DNA of 64,000 nucleotides from positions 35,867,257-35,931,256 of the forward strand of contig OY970834.1 of the NCBI GenBank assembly GCA_963853835.1, written 5' to 3'. This document shows positions 35,501 through 44,722 of the stretch, in pieces. Source of the stretch: Calendula officinalis (lineage: Eukaryota; Streptophyta; Magnoliopsida; Asterales; Asteraceae). A program made the translations under genes and the position numbers. How positions within the stretch are numbered: the first letter of the stretch is position 1; every line of letters starts with the position of its first letter. The notes below the pieces were generated by a model. That model saw nothing but the letters and a program-made list of their open reading frames with translations. It was not told the origin of the DNA and did no database searches.

Positions 35501-36126
35501 TCATTGTAGTTGTTGGTACGGCATGCGTGTCGGTTTCATTCAAATTCAATGTATTTCCATAAATATGTTTTCATTTTCTTTGTAATATATGTGTTTATCA
35601 CATGAACCAAACAACAAAATTGCTTTAAACACTAGTATCTCCTACAATGCATCCAATAAGCAAATTTAAACTAAAAGAAATGAAAAATAAAATTAGCAGC
35701 ATTTTAGTCCAATAATCAAAGGTAAAAATACGTTCTAGGTCATAAAGAAAATTGAAATAAAGATTGCAATTTGGGGGCCGGGTGTAGTAAATAACAACAA
35801 TAATAAGAATGAGTTAACTATAAACTATATAATTAATTTATGTTACACAATGATGATCATGGATTTGATGCATGGTGCAAAATTGAAGTCGCTATTCAAC
35901 TAATTAATAAAGAGAAATTAATTGATTGATTACTTGGAGTACGGCGGAAGAGGCGTCGGAGAGTGGATAATCGACCGGAAGAATTAGAACCAGAGGAGAA
36001 TTCCGGCAGTCGGAAGTTATCGAGGTTGAGTCTCCATGAAGAATGTTGTTGTGGCGGAGGAGATAGGAGGAGGTTCGTCGGAGCGACGGCCGTATCATCG
36101 GAATTACCGATAGTATCACCTTCCAT
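32585..36126 (-). CDS. Mn-type cation diffusion facilitator, MTP9/10-like, six exons
   Basis: Exons on the minus strand: 36126-35934, 34893-34781, 34150-33905, 33715-33635, 33265-33035, 32929-32585. Introns are GT-AG and the frame joins exactly to 402 aa. Metal tolerance proteins export divalent cations from the cytosol into vacuole, Golgi or prevacuolar compartments by proton exchange. The Mn-CDF group is marked by two DxxxD motifs. Here they are D148-SLL-D152 (second membrane span) and D256-HLF-D260 (fifth span). The C-terminal cytosolic domain has IDTVRAYTFG and VERAFVHIDFEF. The N-terminus is a short Pro/Ser-rich tail with RRLFRRTPRKHGK before the membrane part. The length matches the MTP9/10 subgroup; MTP11 is the alternative. 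Two MITEs sit in its introns (33311-33425, 34187-34450). Confidence 0.92.
33311..33425. mobile_element. Palindromic MITE in MTP intron
   Basis: gtttgggaaagcttatttaa at the left is mirrored by ttaaataagctttcccaaac at the right. The arms are about 50 bp with a short centre. It lies in the intron between exons 4 and 5. No clear target duplication was found. Confidence 0.75.
34187..34450. mobile_element. Stowaway-type MITE, copy 3, in MTP intron
   Basis: Ends ctccctctatccctaaataa and ttatttagggacggagggag with TA on both sides. It lies in the intron between exons 2 and 3. Confidence 0.85.
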
Positions 36127-36769
36127 TATCGTTGGGGAAGAATCAACGTTCTATTTCGTATCTATTGCAATCTATAGGGTTTAATGGTATATATATCTAT
36201 CTGTGTATTTGTGGAGAGAGAATGCAATGCGAGAATGACGGCGTGAAAACTAAATATATGCAGGAAAACGGTTAAGTAAAAAGGGAGATAATTCAATTGA
36301 AGAACAAATTTCTATTGATTATGGCTGCCATCGCATTTGAAGTTTTATTTATTAATTTCAAGAAATTAGAAACCAACTGCTCCACTGCCGTTAGATGTCA
36401 TCCTTTTTCATCCACTAACTTGTGCTATCGTCTCCTAATATAACCCTTTCCTATGTAATACGTGTACATATATTTTATTATATTTGTAGTTCATGGTGTG
36501 CTATACATGTTACAAATAAATAAATGCATGTTCTGTCAGTCATGTCAATATAAGCTTGTCATATATAGGTAGCTTGTTGAAACATAGATGATTAGTTCAA
36601 TAAACGGGTAAATGGGCCAATGATTAAAATTTTCAGAGGAATGAATGAAGACATTTTGTTTTCTCTGTCTCAAAATAAGTTCTACTTTGCAATTTTGCTG
36701 TAGCCGTGTGTGTGTGCATATTCTTTGATTCACCAGCAACTTGTGGTTAAAAATAGTAAATAAAAATAA
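36127..36769. promoter_or_regulatory. MTP upstream region and intergenic
   Basis: Immediately upstream of the MTP start on the minus strand. A CT-type microsatellite (ctctctccacaaatacacag on the minus strand) is near 36200-36220. No confident TATA box is assigned. Confidence 0.35.
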
Positions 36770-36853
36770 TGTCAGAAGTGGGATTTGAACCCACGCCCTC
36801 TCTCGAAGACCAGAACTTGAGTCTGGCGCCTTAGACCACTCGGCCATCCTGAC
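36770..36853 (-). tRNA. tRNA-Leu (CAA)
   Basis: The minus strand begins GTCAGGATGGCCGAGTGG (acceptor, and A box TGGCCGAGTGG). The anticodon arm is CCAGA-CTCAAGT-TCTGG with anticodon CAA, followed by a long class II variable arm. The T arm is GTGGG-TTCAAAT-CCCAC with a canonical B box (GGTTCAAATCC). The acceptor closes with TTCTGAC and a discriminator A at 36770. There is no intron. A run of five T follows (pol III stop). It decodes UUG. Confidence 0.95.
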
Positions 36854-36966
36854 TTGTTTGTTCTTTGTCATTCTTTCTATATTATCTTCTATTGTCCGGC
36901 CCCCTTCTAATTTCATGTAGTTATTTATCATTTTTGTTTGTTTCATTGGGTCTAATGTATCATTTT

Positions 36967-37078
36967 TTTAATGGCTAACACATAATCTATTCTTGAATAT
37001 CACTTATATCTATTGTGGACTTGAACCCTCTAATTATAAGAATGAAGCCAAATACTACACCACTATGCCAAAGACCCC
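36967..37078 (-). mobile_element. tRNA-derived SINE-like element
   Basis: The minus strand has a pol III A box (TGGCATAGTGG) and a B box (GGTTCAAGTCC) at tRNA-like spacing, but no tRNA fold around them. Its 3' end runs into ATTAAAAAA. The 8-bp direct repeat atcatttt flanks it (36959-36966 and 37079-37086), partly low complexity. Could also be a tRNA pseudogene. Confidence 0.55.
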
Positions 37079-37086
37079 ATCATTTT

Positions 37087-38081
37087 AACATATAGTTTAT
37101 TACATTTTAGTCATTTATTTTTTTGTAATGAAATTCTTCACTCTTGGCCTGTTAGATTTTTGGGGTTTGTAAAGGAAATTTATATCTCTTTTGGGTTCCT
37201 AATGAAATCCTTCACTCTTGGTCCGTCTCCAAACCGACTCCTGACAATTTGATAAATATTTACGTGGCTAAGTGATCGTGAAGCACCCACACTCTCTTTG
37301 ATAAATTCGTTGGATATACATATACCACTTTAGGCATAATCTTTTGTATAGGTAATGGGTCAAAACAAGCTGGTATGTACCGAGATGACACAAAAATACA
37401 AGTCCTAAACTGTACAATATAACCAAACTTGTAAACTTGGAAGTTCAAACTATCTTAATATTGATGCTACTTCAAAGGGGCAATCCGATATTCAAGTCCA
37501 TTAGAAAACTAGAGACCCCTTCTGCTCCCTAATTTCTAAGATCACAAAACGTAAAGCCCTTTTATTGGCCAAAAAAGTAGAAGCATGAAACGTGTAGGAT
37601 GTTTATGAGGAATAAGTGGGTTAATGATAGAATAGATAATACCTTCGTAATAGAAACAAAGATAATGCACGTCAATTCGTACTTAACACCTAATCAACAT
37701 CGTTATCTCCTTTTCTAAAGGTAAAAAGGCTTAAACTGTGTTGTAAAAAGGAAGTGCTAAATAAAACACACACATGAGACTGAAAATCTATAAAGAGGTG
37801 TTAAAACTATTGCTATATCGCAAATGCATAATTTTCAATTGGGTCTAATACAAGGGAAGCAATAGTTCATAAACACATATCACTAATTAAACTACCATTA
37901 TGATTAGCATTATAACGATATGATAACATGCTTCTGACATTAGAAAAAAACACCATGAACATCATTGTAATTGCAAGCATTATTAGAAACTCAAATTCAT
38001 TGCAAACACCACTTGGAAACAGACTACATAAACCAAATCACTAAAAGTCCTAAAAAACTACTCAGTAAAGATGCAGAAATT
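37087..38081. other. Intergenic and polyubiquitin 3' flank
   Basis: No gene is recognised. The part near 38000-38081 is likely the 3' UTR of the minus-strand polyubiquitin gene. Confidence 0.4.
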
Positions 38082-39227
38082 TCAAAAAACACCACCTCTA
38101 AGACGCAGGACAAGGTGCAGAGTAGACTCCTTCTGGATGTTGTAATCAGCTAAAGTCCTACCATCTTCCAACTGTTTTCCTGCAAATATGAGCCTCTGTT
38201 GATCAGGTGGAATGCCCTCTTTATCCTGAATCTTTGCCTTCACATTATCAATAGTGTCTGAGCTCTCAACCTCCAGAGTTATAGTTTTCCCAGTCAATGT
38301 CTTCACAAAGATCTGCATTCCTCCCCTCAATCTCAAAACCAGATGCAATGTAGACTCTTTTTGAATGTTGTAATCAGCTAATGTTCTGCCATCTTCCAGT
38401 TGTTTACCAGCAAAAATAAGACGTTGTTGATCGGGTGGAATTCCTTCTTTGTCCTGAATCTTAGCCTTCACGTTATCAATTGTATCGGAACTTTCAACCT
38501 CTAGAGTAATGGTTTTACCGGTTAGGGTTTTGACAAAGATCTGCATCCCGCCACGAAGTCGGAGAACCAGATGCAACGTTGATTCCTTCTGGATATTGTA
38601 ATCGGATAGGGTTCTGCCGTCTTCCAACTGCTTGCCGGCGAAAATTAGCCTCTGTTGATCTGGAGGAATGCCTTCCTTGTCTTGGATCTTAGCCTTCACA
38701 TTATCGATCGTATCAGAGCTCTCGACCTCCAGAGTAATTGTCTTGCCGGTTAGGGTTTTGACAAAGATCTGCATCCCACCACGAAGTCGGAGAACGAGAT
38801 GAAGGGTCGATTCCTTCTGGATATTGTAATCGGCTAGGGTTCTGCCGTCCTCAAGTTGTTTTCCAGCGAAAATCAACCTCTGTTGATCTGGAGGAATGCC
38901 TTCTTTGTCTTGGATCTTAGCTTTGACGTTATCGATGGTGTCGGAGCTCTCGACCTCCAATGTAATCGTCTTGCCGGTTAGGGTTTTGACGAAGATCTGC
39001 ATACCGCCGCGGAGACGAATGACGAGATGAAGAGTGGACTCCTTCTGGATGTTGTAATCGGCTAGGGTTCTGCCGTCCTCGAGTTGTTTTCCGGCGAAGA
39101 TGAGACGCTGTTGCTCTGGCGGAACCCCTTCTTTGTCTTTGATCTTGGATTTGACGTTCTCGATGGTATCGGAAGTCTCTACCTCGAGAATTATGGTTTT
39201 TCCGTTGAGGGTTTTGACGAAGACCAT
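38082..39227 (-). CDS. Polyubiquitin, five head-to-tail units, divergent first unit
   Basis: A single exon of 381 aa. Five ubiquitin units each end RLRGG; the last carries a C-terminal VF that blocks premature conjugation. Units 2-5 have the plant ubiquitin sequence (MQIFVKTLTGKTITLEVESS...), with Ala to Ser in the RTLSDYNIQ of unit 3. Unit 1 is divergent and one residue shorter: it starts MVFVKTLNGKTIILEVETSD and has ENVKSKIKDKEGVPPEQQ. K48 and K63 contexts remain. Deubiquitinating enzymes cleave after each GG to give free ubiquitin for protein modification. Upstream sits a consensus heat-shock element and TATA box, fitting a stress-inducible polyubiquitin gene. Confidence 0.97.
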   Translation of the reverse strand: MVFVKTLNGKTIILEVETSDTIENVKSKIKDKEGVPPEQQRLIFAGKQLEDGRTLADYNIQKESTLHLVIRLRGGMQIFVKTLTGKTITLEVESSDTIDNVKAKIQDKEGIPPDQQRLIFAGKQLEDGRTLADYNIQKESTLHLVLRLRGGMQIFVKTLTGKTITLEVESSDTIDNVKAKIQDKEGIPPDQQRLIFAGKQLEDGRTLSDYNIQKESTLHLVLRLRGGMQIFVKTLTGKTITLEVESSDTIDNVKAKIQDKEGIPPDQQRLIFAGKQLEDGRTLADYNIQKESTLHLVLRLRGGMQIFVKTLTGKTITLEVESSDTIDNVKAKIQDKEGIPPDQQRLIFAGKQLEDGRTLADYNIQKESTLHLVLRLRGGVF

Positions 39228-39301
39228 AATTGGACGATTGATTTGTTAAACGAATTCAGTTTGAATTGGAGTTATGAATGAGTAAAGAGGGAATGGGCTG
39301 A

Positions 39302-39308
39302 ATTTATA
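39302..39308 (-). promoter_or_regulatory. Likely TATA box of polyubiquitin
   Basis: The minus strand reads TATAAAT, about 75 bp upstream of the start codon. The transcript start would fall near 39275, giving a short 5' UTR. Confidence 0.7.
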
Positions 39309-39363
39309 GATTGCGAGATGATGAGATTATTACGTCAACACCGACTCCGTTAGGATACACGGG

Positions 39364-39378
39364 TTTCTAGAATCTTCT
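39364..39378 (-). promoter_or_regulatory. Heat-shock element of polyubiquitin promoter
   Basis: The plus strand reads TTC-TA-GAA-TC-TTC at 39365-39377: three alternating 5-bp units with a perfect nTTCnnGAAnnTTCn pattern. It is about 55 bp upstream of the TATA box and 137 bp from the start codon. This is the binding site of heat-shock factors. Confidence 0.8.
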
Positions 39379-39379
39379 G

Positions 39380-40477
39380 GGTATGGCACATGGCAATTTT
39401 TTATCGTGAACATTTTAAAAATATTTTGTTACTTGTTAGTTGTTATTAGTCAAATGTTATCAAATACGAATTAAATTGTGCCAAGTACTTTGCTAAATCA
39501 TTCGATTTTTCTATGCATGTAATCTTTTTAAGTTTATATATTATATCAATTAAAATAATATGAACCAATGAACCATCCCCTATGTGTATATGTATTTATA
39601 AATTTAAGAAACAATAATAAGTGTTTGAAACTGATTTTGTATAACTTTGTTCAAGAAATGAGTTCAATCCTATGATTGGTGAAAGCCTGAAAGGCATCGT
39701 GTGCATGGATGATTCTTAAGAACCATACTATTATTTACTTCATTTACGTGCCCATTAATATATTCCTTTAATTGATCGTATCTATGCAAAAGTTCTCTTT
39801 ACCCGTAGTTAACACCTTCTGAAATATCGTAATGCAAAAACTTTTGTTTTATGTGGATATAAAAATTATAGACGATTAGTGGTAGCAATTTCAACCTATT
39901 TTTATTATATTGTTTTATTATTTCTGACAACGGCCGGATGGATAAAACTAAAAATAATTGCAACAAAAAGTTAGTCAATCCATGACATAATCATGTGTTA
40001 GTGTTACATATTTCCTTGCCTTCTTATAACCGCATATACTATCAGTCAAGATATATAATAACTTTCACGTAATTAGTTATCTCCGTCTGATTCACCAAAG
40101 AGAGTTATAATCTTTACAGAAATGGGTTCATCAATATTGAATGCATGATTTTATTGAGTTTGTGCATCACAAGAGACTATAAACTAGTAGTAATAAATGA
40201 GTCAGGTCAAATAGCCGCATATCTTGTTTTTTCAAGAAAACATTTTCTCTTAAGTTCGGTTGCCTATGTGTTCTGAAGGCAAATTCGCACACCACATACC
40301 TATACATGACCCTGCACATTTGTCACACATGGGATTGAACACGCACGCAACCAAGTTGGTAAATGTTGAAGCTTAATACATTTCGACTATCTCTAAGCTA
40401 AAAGTTCATTATTAGTAATTGTGATTTGAACCTATAATAAACCAAACTAAATCACATTTCGTATTTAAACGTGTGCC
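39380..40477. other. Intergenic, nothing recognised
   Basis: AT-rich sequence between the polyubiquitin promoter and the nested hAT elements. No gene was found. Confidence 0.4.
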
Positions 40478-40597
40478 AATAACATCAGTGGCGAATCCAG
40501 GACCAAATTCAACCGGGGCTTTCATGAAAATTTAAGTGGGGACCGTATAAAAATTACACACAAATTTTCTTGATCAAACTTTTTTCCACATGAGGAT

Positions 40598-43500
40598 CAG
40601 GGCCGGCCACGAGAATTTGAAGGCCCTGTGCAATTTATCTAAAAAGGCCCTAAAAATTTGTAAATTCTAAAATTTGTATTAAATCTCATAATATACCTAA
40701 AAGGACAATATCAATTAGAATATTACACAAAAAGATGAACCTATTTCTAACTAAAAAGTGCCATCCTTCTAATATTTGTCGAGATAAATTTTGCAATTAC
40801 GTCTTCATAAGAAATTTCATCCAAAAGTTTCCTCTCTATAGCCATCAAAGCCAGCCCGTTTAGTCGTTCTTGGGTCATGGTAGATCTTAGGTGATTCTTC
40901 AATAACTTCAACTTGGAAAAACTTCTTTCGGCAGATGCAACTGTAACATGAATAGTCAACAAAATTCGATAAGCTATAGATGTATTAGGAAAACAACCAA
41001 CATGTTTCAAATATCCTAGAATTTCAAAAGCTGTCATCTTTTTTTTAGGCAACAGATGTAAAAGTAATTTCAACTCCGAATATAATTCATTTCCATCTAT
41101 ATCTGTATGTTCATCATTTTTAAGTGAAGTTTCAAGAGCATTACAACGAGACTTTAAGCTTACATCATCTAATGAATATATGTAACTTGTCAGAACTAAA
41201 CAAAAAACCAAACATATCATCATATTGTTCATATTGTTTAAACCTTTCCATAAGAGACATAATTGCTTGATCAACTATATAATCAAAATATTGAACTCTA
41301 AATGTATCTTCAGGTGATGGTGAAACACTAGAAGATGTAACATTTGAAATCTCATCAAATTGTCTTTTTCTTCTAATTTCACGTCTTTTAGGAAAAATCG
41401 GATCAATGTTCATTTCGAAAGCAATTTCTTTTGCAATTTGTAAAGCACTTTGAAACCCCGTTTCTCTATATTCTTTGAAAAAGGAAACCAACCCATTTAT
41501 ATTTTTTCAAAGCAACATCAATAAGCATATCTTTTAATTGCAATTGCTTGCTTACAAAATTAACAGTATTTAACATTTCATACCAAATTACTAATGCCAC
41601 TATAAACTCAAAATTACCAAGTTCGTTTTCTGCTAAGGATTTAGCTTCACTTCTTATTTTTGGATCATTATCATTTTCAGCTACTAGAAGTAATGATTCT
41701 TGTATATCTAAAATTTAGAATCTTATGGCTTTAACACTCTCGACACGACTCTCCCAACGAGTGGATGACAATGATTTTAAAGTTAAACCTTTTACATTAT
41801 CTTTTAAAATTTGCCATCTCTTATTAGAATTTGCAAATATTGTATAAATTCGTTGTATTACCCCAAAAAAATCTTTTGCTTTTCCACATGTATTAGCCAT
41901 ATCACACAAAGTTAAGTTCAAACTATGACAACCACAAGGCGTATAAAATGCTCTAGAATTTATATCTAAGAGTTTTTTTTGAACTCCTTGATGTTTACCT
42001 TTCATATTTGATCCATTGTCATAGCCTTGTCCACGCACATTACAAATGTCAAGATCAAGCAAATTTAATTCATTTTGTAAAACATCAAAAAGTCCTTTCC
42101 CGGTTGTATCATTTACATCTAAAAACCCTAAAAATGATTCTTCAATGGAAACAGAACTTGAAGACACATCCACATATCTTAAAATCAAAGTCATTTGTTC
42201 TTGGTGACTTATGTCGGGAGTACAATCAAGTATTACGGAAAAATATTTTGCTTCTTTTATTTTTTTAATAAGTACGGATTTCATTTCAGAAGAAAGCAAA
42301 AGTATTAATTCATTTTGTATCCTATGGCCAAGATAATGATTTTGCATACCTTTTTGATTTGTAATACGTTGAACATGCTCTTGAATAACTAAGTCAAATT
42401 CACCCAACATTTCAATTACCCCTAAGAAATTTCCATTATTGCTTTCAAACAATTTTTCATTAGTACCACGAAAAGCTAAGTTATGTTTAGCAAGAAATTT
42501 TACAATGGATATAATTCTGAACAAAACTTTTCTCCAATGTCTCTTTTCGTTTTCAAGTTGTTTTTGAGTGGCATTATCAATAGTTTTATCTTTTTGTAAT
42601 CTTAGGCGCAAATCATACCAAGTATTTATATTTTTAACATGTTCTAAACTTGTTTCATGCTCTTTAATTCTAGTGTTAAGATGTATCCAATCCCCAAATC
42701 CTTCATTTGCTAGTAGACCCTTTCCATACCCTTGTCGAAAATTTTTACAACAAAAACAAAATATCTTATCAAGTTCTTTAGAATAAACAAGCCAATCTCT
42801 ATCACATTCTTCTCGATTTGGTAAAACTTTAGTATAATAAATTGCAGAAAATCTTCTTAAGTATTTATCTTTTGGACCCTTTTTAATAGACAAATCTCTT
42901 TTAGGGCCATTTAATGCTAAAATATTTATCATGTTCGAGTCAAGAGCATCCCAATTTCTTGGATCAAATATATCAAATGTATGAAAATCATTACCAGTAT
43001 CAAGATTGTTTTCCTTAACATTACTATTATCAACATTATCATTATTAGCATTACCATCAATATCATCATTAATAGCATTACCATCATTAGCATTACCCTC
43101 AACATTATCATTATTAGCATTACCATCAACATTATCACCATTAACATTAATATCATCATTTGAACAATTAACATCATCATTTGTAACAGTCTGGTTTTCA
43201 TTTTCTGGAGTGTTTGATGGTTTTTTTATTATGAACTTATGTATTGCTCCTTCTTGAGACTTATTAAATTCTTTAATTTTTTGTTTTTTCTTGCGTTTTT
43301 CATAACCAGATTCATACTTTTTAATTTTTGGAGGCATACTAAAAGTCTAAAATACAGAACAAAATCAAAAGATTAAAGGAAAGAAAACACCTGATTTGCA
43401 AATTTCTTTACCCTCTGGTTGAGCAACCAAATTAGATAATGCAGTTTCTTTTAATCCCCTCTTGAGCAACCAAATTAGATACTGTAGTTTATACAAATTA

Positions 43501-43932
43501 CAATTTACAAATCATGATTCATGATCGTTGACTGATTACAATATAGGAATGAATGAAAGCAAATTAAATTACGTTACCTGTGATTTAGGAGGAAATCACT
43601 AACAAGAAGTCAAAAATCATTGACTGATTACAAAAAAAACAGAATGAGGAATCACCGACGACGAAAGAGCCGAATGACCCGAATCGTGAGAAGAATCGTT
43701 CGCTGTTTGATTGTATGAAGGAGATGAATCGTTTCGCTGTTTGAAGGTGAAAAATCGCTCGATGTTGCAGTCGTTATTCCCAATTTGTGAGTGACGTGTT
43801 ATTAAGTAACTGAGATAAATCTAATTGAGAAATGGACCTAATGGATTTCTGAAGTATTAAAAATTTTGGGCCCTATTGACAAAGGAGGACCTGTTCGATG
43901 GCACTGGTGGAACATGTATATGGCCGGCCCTG
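40598..43932 (-). mobile_element. hAT transposon (3335 bp), TSD ATGAGGAT
   Basis: The ends carry a 12-bp inverted repeat, CAGGGCCGGCCA. The perfect 8-bp duplication ATGAGGAT is at 40590-40597 and 43933-43940. A minus-strand transposase pseudogene fills most of it. The perfect duplication suggests a fairly recent insertion, although the transposase is already broken. Confidence 0.95.
40747..43337 (-). pseudogene. hAT transposase, TTF zinc-finger / DUF4371 type, broken
   Basis: ATG at 43337 opens MPPKIKKYESGYEKRKKKQK, then an Asn/Asp-rich low-complexity tract (about residues 45-115). A TTF-type region follows (FCCKNFRQGYG... NEGFGDWIHLNTRIKEHE), and a DUF4371-like core (SVILDCTPDISHQEQMTLIL, GQGYDNGSNMKGKHQGVQ). 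TAA near 41715 ends the first frame at residue 540; the same frame reads on to about 41490. A shift follows, then a 108-aa frame (41491-41165), then another shift, then the C-terminal dimerisation motif VASAERSFSKLKLLKNHLRS. At least one stop and two shifts make it non-functional. Similar ZMYM1-like transposases occur in many plants. Confidence 0.9.
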
Positions 43933-44003
43933 ATGAGGATCACCAACCAAGTGGTGGCCATGGACCCCACTTGGTTGGGCATAGATCCGCCACTGAATAA
44001 CGT

Positions 44004-44630
44004 ATTGAGTTGGGCGTCAGCTTGTGTCGGTAAATCGAGGCTATTGGCATGCCCCCTTCGGCTATCACGTTAGTTGAATGCCTTCGGTTTGGAGAAGTTA
44101 AAATTGACGAGGGAGATGTAATTTTTGTTGGTATTGACATTTTGTGTGTTTGTGTATATATAATATTAAGTGAATGAGTATTGTTGACATTTATATGTCA
44201 GTTGAAGTGTTAGCTGGCGTGGTGATGATTTGGTAAAAACTGAAATGTCCGGTAATATCACTAACTCACGATTGAGAGCAATCTTTGGTGTGAGCATAAA
44301 ACATACCACCAATAGAATTATCGAATCAAAGATAAATCCCAAGGTGTGTTTGGAAGCAGGAAGACATCAAGCACTGAGTGCTTATTTCAGAACAAATATG
44401 CATTTAGATTTTAGATGTCTAGATGCAAAAAAAAAAAAAAAAAGAAGAAAGAAAGTATTATTTACTTATTTTACGTTAAAATATACTACGTACATTTTTT
44501 AAGCAATGAATTTAACACTTATTTTAAAATCACGTTTTCAAAACATTCTTAAAACTTAAAAGTGCCCCCAAACTTCCTAAAGGCTAAAACTAAGCCAAAC
44601 ACCCCTTAACTTTTAATAGGAAGAATCGAC
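44004..44630. repeat. Intergenic with a dispersed MITE-like repeat
   Basis: 44010-44290 shares phrases with about 56195-56530 (gctggcgtggtgatgatttg against gctgacgtggtgttgatttg), so both are copies of a dispersed element of unknown class. An A-run is at 44428-44442. No gene is seen. Confidence 0.45.
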
Positions 44631-44722
44631 GAGAGTAGACGGTGGTAGTCTTCGGCGTGTGATCCCCCTCTCTATTTCTGCATCAATTGAATTAGGGTTT
44701 CTGAAGCAACTTCAAAATCAAA
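44631..44722 (+). promoter_or_regulatory. Likely 5' UTR of the DCN1-like gene
   Basis: Less AT-rich sequence with a plant leader-like stretch (ccctctctatttctgcatca, then attagggtttctgaagc), ending at the ATG in aaaatcaaaATG. Confidence 0.5.

Larger units (their letters stand above)
40486..43995. mobile_element. Outer hAT MITE (about 167 bp) holding a complete hAT element
   Basis: Left end CAGTGGCGAATCC, right end GGATC... CGCCACTG (reverse complement CAGTGGCGGATC). The 8-bp duplication is AATAACAT at 40478-40485 and AATAACGT at 43996-44003, one mismatch. After removing the inner element and one copy of its duplication only about 167 bp remain, so the outer one is a non-autonomous hAT. Confidence 0.78.

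Noticed and set aside
36545..36946. A 133-aa minus-strand frame
   Set aside because: It reads through the tRNA-Leu gene (RMAEWSKAPDSSSG is the tRNA translated).
42929..43257. Ile/Met/Leu-rich frames opposite the transposase
   Set aside because: Shadows of the Asn/Asp-coding repeat.
44340..44610. Possible MITE with ggtgtgtttgg ... ccaaacacccctt ends
   Set aside because: The ends look alike but no matching target duplication was found.
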